A stretch of 64,000 nt of DNA from Apostichopus japonicus (GCF_037975245.1 NC_092576.1:31164611-31228610); one strand, 5' to 3'. Numbered from the stretch's first letter, positions 1 through 9,837 are shown. Program-made: numbers and translations. Notes: generated by a model not told the origin, from the sequence alone.

Positions 1-1982
1 TTAGAAAGGTTGATGAACCTGGCTAGCGGCTCAATGAATAACACATACAGCGAGGGTGACAAGGGACACCCTTGTCTTACACCCCTCTTGATCCTTACGT
101 CATCGGAAAGATGACCGTTAATTAAAATACGGCTAGTAATGCCGTTGTACAAAATACGAATCCACTTCCGGAAGTTTTCTCCCAGCTTAAACTTCAACAA
201 TATTCTGTGAAGGAAGTCCCAATTAACTTTATCAAAGGCTTTCTCTTGATCTATGGAGATAAGCGCACAGGGAGTCTGACTGTCTTTCACGTAGTCGATG
301 ATGTCACGACAAAGCAATAAATTATGATGAATAGACCGGCCCGGCACAGAACATGTTTGGCTCTCACTCGCTAATAGCGGCATACAACGTGTCAATCTGT
401 TTTGAATAATCTTTGACAAGATCTTATAATCAACACTCAGGAGACTTATTGGTCTACGGTTGGCCGGGTCGTGGGGGTCACCTTTCTTCGGCAGAAGAAC
501 GATAATAGCCGTTTTCTGTGTCAGAGAGAGAGAGCCTTTACTGAAAATTTCGTGGAATACCGAGAGTAGATCTGTGCCGAGGAGGTCAAAGAACTGTGCG
601 TAAAACTCGCACGGCAAACCATCAATCCCAGGTGTCTTATTGAATGCCATTAACGATAATGCTTGTTTAAGTTCAGAGAGTTCAATCGGTCTCTCCAGTG
701 CGTCGATTGAATCATCGTCTAACACAGAACCAATACAATCTAATAGTTGATCTTGCACGCCGGTAGCGGCGTCAAATTCTACGTTGTAAAGTGATGAATA
801 AAACTCGTGATAGGCTTTGATAATTTCTTTCTGATCACGGGTCACGTGGCCCTGTGTAGTACGGACAGAGCAAATCGACTTGCCTTCAGCGCGATGCCTT
901 TCTTCTTTGAAGAAGAAAGACGAGGGGCTTTCCCCGGCTTCTAAATGTTTCACCCTAGAACGGATGAGAGCGCCCTGATGTTCGTTCTTTAAAAGAGATT
1001 CTAACTCAGTTTTGTCGGCGTTAATACAACTATTCTGCAGGGTTGAAATTCGGTCGCGCCTTTCGTTAGCCAGGCGAACCCCGTGCTTGATGATAAGTCG
1101 CTTTGCTCTGTCTTTGAAATCCTCCCACCAATCAATAATAGAATCATACCCCGGTTTAAGGGTAGACCAAAGATGAAAATATTGAACGAAATCAGATTTG
1201 AATTCAGAATCGTTCAGAACAGAAACATTACATTTCCATACACCTTTACCCTTACGTTGGGCATTAACAATATCAAAACGAATAGAGACCAAGTTATGGT
1301 CGGACAAAGAAAATGACACATTCGAAACATTTTTAATTGAAATAATATTACGGGGGTAATAAATTCGGTCAATGCGGGAACTCTGTTCCTTCCCCGGGTG
1401 GCCCCAAGTGTGCCCAGGGGACTGAGGGTAAATATCTCGCCAGGCATCGCCAAGATTCCGAGAAGCGGTAAAAGCTTTCAATTCCTGCCAACCCACGTGG
1501 CAGGAGGAATTTGTAGATACACCCGATCTATCGACATTCTTCTCAATGGAGTTAAAGTCACCAGCGAGTAGTACTGATTGATTACCACGTGTCATATTAT
1601 ACAAATTATTGAAAAATGAGACTCGCTTCCTGGGGCTGTTCGGTGCATAAATATTACAAAACCTGACGCACGTGGAGTCGGGGAAACTGACCAGGGCTGA
1701 AATGTATCGCCCTTCTAAATCCTTACGGATCTGATCTATCTTACCTTTGAAGGAGGTGGAGAAGGCTATGCCGACTCCACCGGACTGCGGGGAGGGGGAA
1801 GGGGAAAAAACAAAGTTCCCGTTCCACTCTTTGTTAAAATGAAAACAATCTTCCTCATTACGAAAATGAGTTTCTTGGAGAAACACGATATCATAGTTAA
1901 ACAATTTTAAATATTGAGCCACTTGACGGCATTTCACTTTGTCACGCAGACCGTTGACATTTAATGTGCAAAGAATAAACAT
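1..1982 (-). CDS. LINE ORF2, endonuclease-reverse transcriptase (partial, 3' end outside window)
   Basis: About 660 codons are visible and open to the window edge. The start ATG at 1982 lies 19 nt past the ORF1 stop and leads directly into the endonuclease core. In order: N-terminal LNVNGL, LQETH (catalytic Glu), GGVGIAFS, AGDFNS and SDHNLV, all apurinic-endonuclease signatures. Then come reverse-transcriptase blocks KTPGIDGLPCEFY, RPISLLSVDYKI, VPGRSIHHN, ALISIDQEKAFD (first catalytic Asp) and VRQGCPLSP. The window ends just before the expected YADD-type box. The product would nick target DNA and prime reverse transcription there. An APE endonuclease rather than a restriction-like one separates it from the R2 group. 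The short gap between ORFs suggests termination-reinitiation. Confidence 0.88.
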   Translation of the reverse strand, partial: MFILCTLNVNGLRDKVKCRQVAQYLKLFNYDIVFLQETHFRNEEDCFHFNKEWNGNFVFSPSPSPQSGGVGIAFSTSFKGKIDQIRKDLEGRYISALVSFPDSTCVRFCNIYAPNSPRKRVSFFNNLYNMTRGNQSVLLAGDFNSIEKNVDRSGVSTNSSCHVGWQELKAFTASRNLGDAWRDIYPQSPGHTWGHPGKEQSSRIDRIYYPRNIISIKNVSNVSFSLSDHNLVSIRFDIVNAQRKGKGVWKCNVSVLNDSEFKSDFVQYFHLWSTLKPGYDSIIDWWEDFKDRAKRLIIKHGVRLANERRDRISTLQNSCINADKTELESLLKNEHQGALIRSRVKHLEAGESPSSFFFKEERHRAEGKSICSVRTTQGHVTRDQKEIIKAYHEFYSSLYNVEFDAATGVQDQLLDCIGSVLDDDSIDALERPIELSELKQALSLMAFNKTPGIDGLPCEFYAQFFDLLGTDLLSVFHEIFSKGSLSLTQKTAIIVLLPKKGDPHDPANRRPISLLSVDYKILSKIIQNRLTRCMPLLASESQTCSVPGRSIHHNLLLCRDIIDYVKDSQTPCALISIDQEKAFDKVNWDFLHRILLKFKLGENFRKWIRILYNGITSRILINGHLSDDVRIKRGVRQGCPLSPSLYVLFIEPLARFINLS

Positions 1983-2001
1983 TGAGATAATAAAAGGGGC
2001 A

Positions 2002-3492
2002 TTAACAGGTTTCATCAATAAAATAAAGGTCGAAAAACTCTGTGTTGTGACTCAGGACATAATTGGGGTGCCTGTTGGCTAAGTGGTTAGCCCATTCCTG
2101 ATGATCATTGCACCGTACAGTGCAACCACGTACGGGGCAATCAATACGTTCAAGGGAAGTAACCTGGTGGTCTCTTACTTGGTGAATATTATGCAAATCC
2201 GAAGAATTAAATTCTTCGGAGCACCCGTCCCTCCCACACGTGATCCAGTTCCCGGTCTCGGTGAAGATTTTTGACCTGAGAACAATCTCCCGTGCCGAGT
2301 CTACTACCCCTTCCCGCTTAGCGGGTCTACTCTGAGAGCGCGACCGTTGTGAAGATCGGCCTCTTTTCAGACTATTACGGTCCCGCTGCCTTCCCGCCCC
2401 CTCCCCATCTACTTCCCCCATTCCCGTAAACATACCCTCGGATGGGTCAGAATCTAATCGCTGACCCATTTCTCCAACGCTCTCGCTCCAGTCTCCTTGA
2501 CTCCATTCCATCTGTGTTTCTTCTGGATTCACAGTTTCGCCTTCGGCCTTGCTCGCGGATCTGGCGTTGCCCGCCCTCTCCTGCCCCACCCCTTCGTCCG
2601 ACTGCTCGGACAACACTTCGTCTGCCTCAGTACTCGTCTGTGGTACGTCTCCTTTCCCTTCGCTTAAATCATCCTTATCCGCTGTCTCAGGGAGTTTGGG
2701 GGCGTCGACCTCGGCCCCTTCCCCCTTTTCACTCCCCGTGCCTTCCTCTGCAGTCGTAGGTGGTACGTCTTCCCCTTCTTTCTCGTCGTTACCCTGGACC
2801 CTGGCTCCTCCGCTGACCCACTCCGATGTGGGGTTGATCAGTCGGTTCGCGAAAGAGACGGGGCACTTCCGGTAGCCGTGACCCTCTTTGCCGCACGTCG
2901 TGCACACCACCTTCTCCACACACTGGCTCGCTACGTGGCCCAGCTTGAAGCACTTAAAACACTTCACTTGATTGCAAGCGGCTGCCAAGTGGCCTGTCCC
3001 GTCACATTTCAGGCAGGTGATCGGCTGACCCCTATACCTGACCCAACACTGCCTGCCCGCTAGTTTGAGAGAAGACGGCACGTCTTTCTCAAGGACAACT
3101 TTGTATTGACGTATTCCGTTGAAGACGCCAGACTGATCCTTATAAGTTAAGAATGTTCCGCCAACAACTTTGCCGTACCTCCCTAGCACAAAACGAACAA
3201 CGTTGTCGTCCAGTTCATACGGTACGTGAAGAACGGTAATAATTTTCACGTTCTCCACGTAATTGTTTGTCACTACTTCAGGTTCCTCACTTAAGATTTT
3301 CACATATTTATTTTTAATGTCTGCCGATTTAAAGGAGACATCATACAAACGCCCAGGCAGAGACTGAACTGCCACTAAATCTTTGGTCTCAATTCCATTT
3401 TTCTTTAAAAGTTGAAAAACATCACTAACTGTGACATCCTTCTGAAACTTCAGGGATAAAGTCAAAACTCGTTGAAGCGAGTTTCTTTCCAT
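2002..3492 (-). CDS. LINE ORF1, zinc-finger RNA-binding protein
   Basis: 496 residues, ATG at 3492. Residues 1-155 look like one or two RRM-type folds (a stretch near 85-112 resembles an RNP motif). Three CCHC knuckles follow at about 160-173, 178-191 and 197-210. Residues 225-385 are acidic and Glu/Ser/Gly-rich, ending in an Arg/Ser-rich basic patch near 372-395. The C-terminus carries two C2H2-like fingers at about 419-442 and 452-475. ORF1 proteins of this type coat the element RNA. The knuckles are usual for the group, while paired C2H2 fingers at the C-terminus are less usual and could contact DNA. That DNA role is inference only. Confidence 0.88.
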   Translation of the reverse strand: MERNSLQRVLTLSLKFQKDVTVSDVFQLLKKNGIETKDLVAVQSLPGRLYDVSFKSADIKNKYVKILSEEPEVVTNNYVENVKIITVLHVPYELDDNVVRFVLGRYGKVVGGTFLTYKDQSGVFNGIRQYKVVLEKDVPSSLKLAGRQCWVRYRGQPITCLKCDGTGHLAAACNQVKCFKCFKLGHVASQCVEKVVCTTCGKEGHGYRKCPVSFANRLINPTSEWVSGGARVQGNDEKEGEDVPPTTAEEGTGSEKGEGAEVDAPKLPETADKDDLSEGKGDVPQTSTEADEVLSEQSDEGVGQERAGNARSASKAEGETVNPEETQMEWSQGDWSESVGEMGQRLDSDPSEGMFTGMGEVDGEGAGRQRDRNSLKRGRSSQRSRSQSRPAKREGVVDSAREIVLRSKIFTETGNWITCGRDGCSEEFNSSDLHNIHQVRDHQVTSLERIDCPVRGCTVRCNDHQEWANHLANRHPNYVLSHNTEFFDLYFIDETC

Positions 3493-3649
3493 GTTAAAGT
3501 ACCCGAGCCCGAAGGCTGGGTATTTCCGAATTACTCAAAAACCAAAACAAAATTATAGTCACCACGGATTCCGCAGGCACAGCCCACGCGCTCACTGAAA
3601 CGTAGTACAAATCACGAGAGAGCTGTAAAACACGTCCGCTCACACCGAG
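3493..3649 (-). other. LINE 5' UTR and junction with U2
   Basis: About 157 nt separate the U2 junction from the ORF1 ATG. The stretch is moderately GC-rich and shows no tandem repeats. It lies directly downstream of the first 49-50 nt of U2 in the same orientation, so it could be read through from the U2 promoter. The junction base is ambiguous by one (a shared C). Confidence 0.7.
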
Positions 3650-3698
3650 AAAAGAACAGATACTACACATGATCTTAGCCAAAAGGCCGAGAAGCGAT
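3649..3698 (-). pseudogene. U2: U2 snRNA gene, 5' fragment cut by LINE insertion
   Basis: The first 49-50 nt of U2 (ATCGCTTCTCGGCC onwards, through the GTAGTA branch-site-recognition segment) are identical to the three complete copies to the right, then break off into the LINE 5' end. Upstream spacer and promoter are the same as for the other copies, so the fragment may still be transcribed into a U2-LINE chimera. Confidence 0.93.
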
Positions 3699-3985
3699 AA
3701 CGATAACTAATGACAATTCCCAGCGTTAGGCTGTCTTACAACTTACCTTCGTTCTGAAACTGACAGATATGGGAAGCCGATGACTGCTCTGATGTCTAAA
3801 TATCACATCACCTCATATGTACCCTCGTTACGCCATTCTATATAACTTGAAGGTGTCTACAAACTTCGTTGTCCGCATTATCACTGTTCCGCCCGGGTCC
3901 AGTGTTAGGCCTGAAAAATGGAAAAGGTCTATCTTAACCGCATGTTTTGACTGTGCCGAGAAATCCTTGGCCGGGAAACACTATG

Positions 3986-4021
3986 TGACGTCACAGAAAG
4001 AGAATTTTTCCTGTGACGTCA
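3986..4021. promoter_or_regulatory. Paired CRE-like sites in the U2 spacer
   Basis: Two perfect TGACGTCA palindromes at 3986-3993 and 4014-4021, repeated at 4631/4659 and 5276/5304 in the following units. They sit about 290-325 bp upstream of the U2 start, in the range of a distal enhancer element. TGACGTCA is the CREB/ATF site; use here is inferred from position and exact conservation within the array. Confidence 0.5.
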
Positions 4022-4105
4022 CCGGAAAGTATTTCCGATGGGTTGTATGAATGGAAATTCCAATTCGCTTAATCCGCGAGGGAAGATCAACAGGTAGGTA
4101 AGGTA

Positions 4106-4116
4106 TCTCTTTTAAC
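4106..4116 (-). terminator. Candidate snRNA 3' box
   Basis: GTTAAAAGAGA on the minus strand, about 36 nt beyond the inferred U2 3' end, also at 4751-4761 and 5396-5406. It resembles the 3' box (GTTTN0-3AAARNNAGA) that directs 3' processing of polymerase II snRNAs, but lies further away than the usual 9-19 nt. Confidence 0.35.
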
Positions 4117-4151
4117 TTTTTTTATTTTTTATTATTGATGATATCCCCGAA

Positions 4152-4343
4152 GGGAGTGGGCCGAATCCCGGAGGTAGTGCAAAACCGGGCCAACCCGTGA
4201 CCAGGACGGAGCAAGCTCCTATTCCATAGTCCATGTGCAAAAATCAGTTTAATATACAAGCGACTCGATGAGTCGCGTTTCAGATATTAAGCTGAAAAGA
4301 ACAGATACTACACATGATCTTAGCCAAAAGGCCGAGAAGCGAT
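4152..4343 (-). ncRNA. U2: U2 spliceosomal snRNA
   Basis: U2 pairs with the intron branch site in the spliceosome. Visible landmarks on the minus strand: 5' ATCGCTTCTCGGCCTTTTGG, the GTAGTA branch-recognition element at about nt 33-38, stem IIa, a GCGACTC/GAGTCGC hairpin, the Sm site ATTTTTG (4244-4238), then stem III/IV with CCCGG...CCGGG. The length of about 192 nt is close to the usual 187-190. The 3' end is placed by similarity and may be off by a few bases. Stem IIa carries paired changes relative to the human RNA that keep it closed. The upstream spacer is the same as in neighbouring copies, with no TATA, as expected for an RNA polymerase II snRNA gene. Confidence 0.93.
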
Positions 4344-4796
4344 AACGATAACTAATGACAATTCCCAGCGTTAGGCTGTCTTACAACTTACCTTCGTTCT
4401 GAAACTGACAGATATGGGAAGCCGATGACTGCTCTGATGTCTAAATATCACATCACCTCATATGTACCCTCGTTACGCCATTCTATATAACTTGAAGGTG
4501 TCTACAAACTTCGTTGTCCGCATTATCACTGTTCCGCCCGGGTCCAGTGTTAGGCCTGAAAAATGGAAAAGGTCTATCTTAACCGCATGTTTTGACTGTG
4601 CCGAGAAATCCTTGGCCGGGAAACACTATGTGACGTCACAGAAAGAGAATTTTTCCTGTGACGTCACCGGAAAGTATTTCCGATGGGTTGTATGAATGGA
4701 AATTCCAATTCGCTTAATCCGCGAGGGAAGATCAACAGGTAGGTAAGGTATCTCTTTTAACTTTTTTTATTTTTTATTATTGATGATATCCCCGAA

Positions 4797-4988
4797 GGGA
4801 GTGGGCCGAATCCCGGAGGTAGTGCAAAACCGGGCCAACCCGTGACCAGGACGGAGCAAGCTCCTATTCCATAGTCCATGTGCAAAAATCAGTTTAATAT
4901 ACAAGCGACTCGATGAGTCGCGTTTCAGATATTAAGCTGAAAAGAACAGATACTACACATGATCTTAGCCAAAAGGCCGAGAAGCGAT
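4797..4988 (-). ncRNA. U2: U2 spliceosomal snRNA, array copy
   Basis: Identical by eye to the copy 645 bp to the left, with the same upstream spacer and downstream A/T-rich run. The branch-recognition GTAGTA, Sm site and 3' stem-loop are intact, so it appears functional. Confidence 0.93.
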
Positions 4989-5441
4989 AACGATAACTAA
5001 TGACAATTCCCAGCGTTAGGCTGTCTTACAACTTACCTTCGTTCTGAAACTGACAGATATGGGAAGCCGATGACTGCTCTGATGTCTAAATATCACATCA
5101 CCTCATATGTACCCTCGTTACGCCATTCTATATAACTTGAAGGTGTCTACAAACTTCGTTGTCCGCATTATCACTGTTCCGCCCGGGTCCAGTGTTAGGC
5201 CTGAAAAATGGAAAAGGTCTATCTTAACCGCATGTTTTGACTGTGCCGAGAAATCCTTGGCCGGGAAACACTATGTGACGTCACAGAAAGAGAATTTTTC
5301 CTGTGACGTCACCGGAAAGTATTTCCGATGGGTTGTATGAATGGAAATTCCAATTCGCTTAATCCGCGAGGGAAGATCAACAGGTAGGTAAGGTATCTCT
5401 TTTAACTTTTTTTATTTTTTATTATTGATGATATCCCCGAA

Positions 5442-5633
5442 GGGAGTGGGCCGAATCCCGGAGGTAGTGCAAAACCGGGCCAACCCGTGACCAGGACGGA
5501 GCAAGCTCCTATTCCATAGTCCATGTGCAAAAATCAGTTTAATATACAAGCGACTCGATGAGTCGCGTTTCAGATATTAAGCTGAAAAGAACAGATACTA
5601 CACATGATCTTAGCCAAAAGGCCGAGAAGCGAT
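5442..5633 (-). ncRNA. U2: U2 spliceosomal snRNA, last array copy, lacking the array promoter
   Basis: The transcribed region matches the other copies completely, but immediately upstream of +1 (5634 onward) the sequence no longer resembles the array spacer. Proximal and distal promoter elements of the unit are therefore missing. The copy is probably silent unless the new flank supplies a promoter. Confidence 0.88.
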
Positions 5634-6234
5634 TGGAGTCTCGCGATTAAGATGTTTATTAACCAGAAATTAAAGGAAACAACCATATATTAGTATTCCC
5701 TTTCAGACTGTGCTATATTAAATGTTACATGTGAGAGGGAATGTGGTGTAATCCATACTCATGAACTCTCCCCGTGACCAACAACTTTTCTGACCTGTGA
5801 CCCGACAATTTACCTGTAGCTACGAGCATCACACAAAGGACTCTATTGTTTATCTGTAAGACTTTAGTATTACTACTAAAACAGTGGTCATTATTGTTTT
5901 GACTTGCAGCACACTTCATTTTAAGCTAAGAAATAAAGCCAAATTGTAGTTCAAATATGTATTCGTTAGGCTAGTATTTGCAACGTTACTTTCTCTGTTG
6001 TATATGTATTGTGTAAAAAGCTTGTAGACTAATCGTAAACGATCGCTTACGAAGAGTTTGTATGCATTATGTTTAATTTATACTTAATTGAATGTTTTCT
6101 AAACCACTCATATTCCTTAGTACGTGCTTGAAATGTAACGTTTATAGCAAGTTTGCTAGTTCTTTTTAGTGTTAAGTATATTAATTGAGGGCCTGTTTGT
6201 AAATGCCTTACACTGTCTATGTATTGCTAACTTG
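5634..6234. other. Array flank, no gene seen
   Basis: AT-rich sequence directly abutting U2 +1. No ORF with exon-like composition, no RNA and no repeat copy elsewhere in the window was recognised. Confidence 0.5.
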
Positions 6235-6800
6235 CTAAGTTCTTGTGAAAGAGCGCCATCCATTAAGATGGCGGCCCCCATGTACCGTAAGAATTGTGTG
6301 CATTAGGGTAAAATACGCCCATTAAAAGCCCTATTGACTTACACATTAAATCACAAGAGTAATGTCTTCTCTATAGTCTAGATACAAGTTTCCACTAGCT
6401 CCACACTACCCATCACTGGATAGCTGAAAAATTGGCCTTTCATTGCACCATCAATTTTCCGTATCATGACCATGAAGCTTGTTTTTTGCTACGAGAGCCG
6501 GAACTTTTCGTCACTTGTAAACAAACCTCTTTCCTCAGTCGCCGTAAACAATCTTCGTACGCTGATCCTGGGAGGGCTAAACTGGTCTAGACTTGCCTCA
6601 ATTTACCAAATTTGTGAACCACATGTGCTTTCATTCATGTTCTCAAGCACCCAAGCTACAAAAAAGCACATCCTTATTGATAACTCTAGCAAACAAAGTT
6701 GTTCTCCTGCTCCTAATTGGCACTTTTCCTGAAGGAGAACACTTGCGGCGGATTGATATAGACGCTAATCGAAACATGCCACCGTATATATTGTATTCAA
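6235..6800 (+). repeat. Dispersed repeat, inverted relative to 34010-34450
   Basis: Segments around 6300-6560 and 6590-6770 match, in reverse complement, 34445-34200 and 34180-34010. Shared landmarks are the ACACATTAAATCACAAGAG-type stretch, a CGTCACTTGTAAACAAACCTC stretch and a GGAAAAGTGCC stretch. A partial copy lies at about 28310-28390 and another at 34500-34720. No ORF survives in it, so it is probably a non-autonomous transposable element. The left end contains AAGATGGCGGC (6264-6274). Confidence 0.7.
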
Positions 6801-7759
6801 AATGGCTGCGCCCATGCACCGTTGAGATTATTTATTCAGTATATAATTCTTGTACTGAATATTATGCTGAATATCTTAAATTATGTAACGATGTCATAGT
6901 TTGTCCTCTATGAACATCTCCGAGGTTATTTACATGCACTTTTCTGTTGTTTATCTCAAGACGCCTTACCTCACATTAGGTTAACGTACAGTTTGTGGTC
7001 ATGAGTTTTAGTCATTAAGTATTCGTAGGCCTATCAGTCGAGGGTAAATCAAGCTGGATAGGAAGGTTGCGTTTAGTGGTTACTAAAATTCAATTGTGGT
7101 TGTTTTGAGGCAGACGTGCCACAACTTAAGTGTTACCTCCACTACTTGTTTAATTCTTAAGTGTTTATTTTATGAATCCTTGAAGGTGTGATACATGCGT
7201 AATAATAAACATGTGTTTATTATTCATGAGATATTTTCAGTCGTTTCATAGACATATTTATTATGTAAGGAGGTATTTAAAGCGTGTGAATACTCGCGCA
7301 CAAAGAAACGTCTCATGCCGGTAATCTGACCTACTTTTGAATGAGGTGTAACAGAAGTGTTAGACACCACCATCGATCCCAGAAAATACACACAAAGCTT
7401 ATCAGTTCTCAGGACTAACGAATTCCTCTTGTATGATGTTTATATTCGTTACTGGCTTTAATACCAGAAATGGCCCTAAATATTGAAGCAGAAAAAGCCA
7501 TAGGTTTTGACTCTTCTTTCGTGTTGCACGTACGGCATCACACATGTCATGTATTTGGAAGAAAGTCGGCATTCCTTAATAATCGAGGTGGGCCGAGTGA
7601 AATAAGGTTTACTGTGGGAGGGGTTGGGATGAACACCAGTGTTTAAAACATCTAACCTACTTGCCCACCTCCGTCAGCTCTTTAGTGAACCCACTTACCG
7701 AATATCATTTCCCAAGAAAACAAAAAATCAAAATACCGTATTTGAGGCAATGTGAAGGA
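6801..7759. other. No gene; short dispersed repeat at 7262-7395
   Basis: Mostly unique AT-rich sequence. About 7262-7395 matches 34985-35110 in reverse complement (shared AGAAACGTCT, GGTAATCTGACCTA and GTTAGACACCACCATCGATCC). It is therefore a second piece shared with the 34-35 kb region, but in a non-collinear order. Confidence 0.55.
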
Positions 7760-8360
7760 AGGACAAAAGACAGGAAAAGACAACGTGAGACTACGCTTAC
7801 TATAAGTGTTTGTCGTATGTGTAGGCTAGAAGACAATGTGACACTACGCTTACTGTAAATGTTTGTCCTGTAGGCTAGAAGACAATGTGAGACTACACTT
7901 AAGTGTTTTTCGTGTAGGCTAGAAAACAACGCGAGATTACGCTTACTATAAGTGTTTGTCGTGTAGGCTAGAAAACAATGTGAGATTACGCTTACTATAA
8001 GTGTTTGTCGTGTAGGCTAGAAGACAACGTGAGACTACGCTCTCTATAAGTGTTTGTCCTGTAGGCTAGAAGACAACGTGAGACTACGCTTACTATGTGT
8101 TTGTCGTGTAGGCTAGAAGACAACATGAGACTACGTTTAAGTGTTTGTCGAGTAGGCCAGAAGACATCATGAGACTACGCTTACTACCGGTGTTTGTGGT
8201 GTAGGCTAGAAGACAACGTGTGACTAGCTTACTACCTGTATAAGTGTTTGTCGTGTAGGCTTGAAGCCACATGAGACTACGCTTAAGTGTTTGTCATGTA
8301 GGCTAGAAGACAACGTGAGACTACGCCTACTATAAGTATTTGAAGTTTGTGTAGGCTAGC
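7760..8360. repeat. 49-bp minisatellite
   Basis: About 12 imperfect copies of a 49-bp unit with the cores GTGAGACTACGCTTACTA and GTGTTTGTCGTGTAGGCTAG. Some copies are shortened. No protein is implied. Confidence 0.9.
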
Positions 8361-9837
8361 CCCAAGTTGTTGTCATAAAAGGTGGACAAAGAGGTCCTGG
8401 GTGGGCAGTGTGTACGGGAAAGGAGGCAATGTACTCTCAGCGGTTAGGAGAAAGGTCTTGGACAGGTCAAAGAGTTCATAAAACATGTTATCAAGGGTTC
8501 TGTTCATATGCTTCTTTACCCGTTATATGCTATGTTGACTACCCTGGCGATAACGTTAATCTAATTCAGTATATTAAGTCAAAGACAATGATAAATCTAA
8601 ACTGTGTTAGACTGAAACAAGAGGTCAGCCTGAAAGCCAACAGATTAAAAACAGGTGAGTAGTTTTAAGGAGGCTATTTCCAATTGTTTGTTGCTTCTCA
8701 CCCACACACCTCCCGCACATAAACTCTTTTATATTCAGGTACCCATTACGTGTAAACTTCCTACCCTTTCACCTCCCAGAAATTGAAGAGGCAGCTTCCC
8801 ACTCCAGTATTAAACTCTTTACTCGTACAGTCCACAGATACATATTTGCATCAGTTTTCTTAATTTAAAGTCTCTAATTCGTTGCTGATGGAAAAAAAGC
8901 ACTGGATTGTTTCTGTAAGCTTGTTACTGTAAGTAAAGTAATTAACGTTTCAACTTCAAAGTTACGACAAGTGAGTAGAGTTGAAGAAAGCTACCATGGA
9001 ACAATTATACAATACTCAGCATTAGTAAAAGTTTGGGGAATTTACAATTTAAAATTCCATTCATGTGAATCACAGTAGTTATGGATAGTAGTTATGAATA
9101 TTGATGAAAGGTCAGTGCAGGTCACAGAGACTATCAAATGGACTTACCAGAGTAACGAATTACTCTATCAGCAGCAATATAGAGAAGTTTGGAGAACTGA
9201 AAATAATATCTGTTGTCTTTACGTGTAGAATTAGTTCTGTTAAATATACCATCAGGTATTGTTTCTACCAACTGACACGACTAGGTTTTTTGGGGTAAGT
9301 TGGCAGAAATATGGTTGAGATCTAGCAACATTGTGTATGTACTAAAAGCTTCTTGAATTGGGGGAAAAAAATATGCCATTTGCATAGGATTGTTTGAAAA
9401 ATCTAACACCACTGACAGAAAATTGCCATGTATGGCACTCAACTGTCCTTCAAGTTGTGACAGCCTCAATTCAATCTTTGCACACACACACAGAAACAGA
9501 ATGCTACAAATTTACACTCGATTGTCCTTTTGGAGTGTTTATTAAAGCTGAAAATTTTATTCTAGCATCGCAGCCACAATTCACTGTTGAAGAAGGAACA
9601 CGTATCTGTTACCACTGTCACAAGGAAAGATGGCATTGAGCATTGAACTTCGGTGGTTTGTTCATCAATCAGCAAAGCATCACATTGAACATTCATGAAA
9701 CAGAAGTTCCTGTAATTGATAAGACCTGTGATAACTAACACACAGTGAAATGGTTAAACAACAGAGATGTCATACTTTGATTCAAAGGTACCCTAGGAAA
9801 TATGACTTGGACAGAACTAAATTGGACAGAACTAAAA
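8361..9837. other. No confirmed gene; two weak exon-like ORFs
   Basis: An 84-codon ORF at 8408-8662 (plus; first codon is GTG, with in-frame ATGs after it) ends next to a consensus donor, CAG|GTGAGT at about 8652. A second plus-strand ORF at 9394-9639 ends in a CYHCHKERWH stretch. Neither resembles a family known to me, and a CA run precedes the second. Both may be chance. Confidence 0.3.

Larger units (their letters stand above)
1..3649 (-). mobile_element. Tx1/L1-like LINE inserted in a U2 snRNA gene (5' two-thirds)
   Basis: A non-LTR retrotransposon reading leftwards: a 5' UTR of about 157 nt, ORF1 with CCHC zinc knuckles, then ORF2 with an APE-type endonuclease and reverse transcriptase that runs off the window edge. 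The 5' end abuts U2 snRNA nucleotides 1-49/50 in the same orientation, so the element lies inside a U2 gene. Downstream U2 sequence would be expected left of the window. The APE-RT architecture with a zinc-knuckle ORF1 fits the Tx1/L1 group, which contains U2-specific families (Keno). Family assignment is an inference from layout and target. Both ORFs are free of stops in the visible part, so the copy may be young. Confidence 0.85.
3649..5633 (-). repeat. U2 snRNA tandem array, 645-bp unit
   Basis: U2 +1 positions fall at 3698, 4343, 4988 and 5633, exactly 645 bp apart. By eye the units are identical, including the spacer. Such homogeneity is typical of concerted evolution in snRNA arrays, though assembly duplication cannot be excluded. 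Each unit holds about 192 nt of U2 and about 453 nt of spacer with two TGACGTCA motifs. The array ends on the left in the LINE and on the right exactly at U2 +1. Confidence 0.95.

Noticed and set aside
2083-3063. Plus-strand ORFs across the LINE ORF1
   Set aside because: They are antisense shadows of ORF1, which has clear zinc-finger motifs.
3817-5340. Three identical 77-codon ORFs in the U2 spacer
   Set aside because: They repeat only because the spacer repeats. They overlap promoter elements and resemble no protein.
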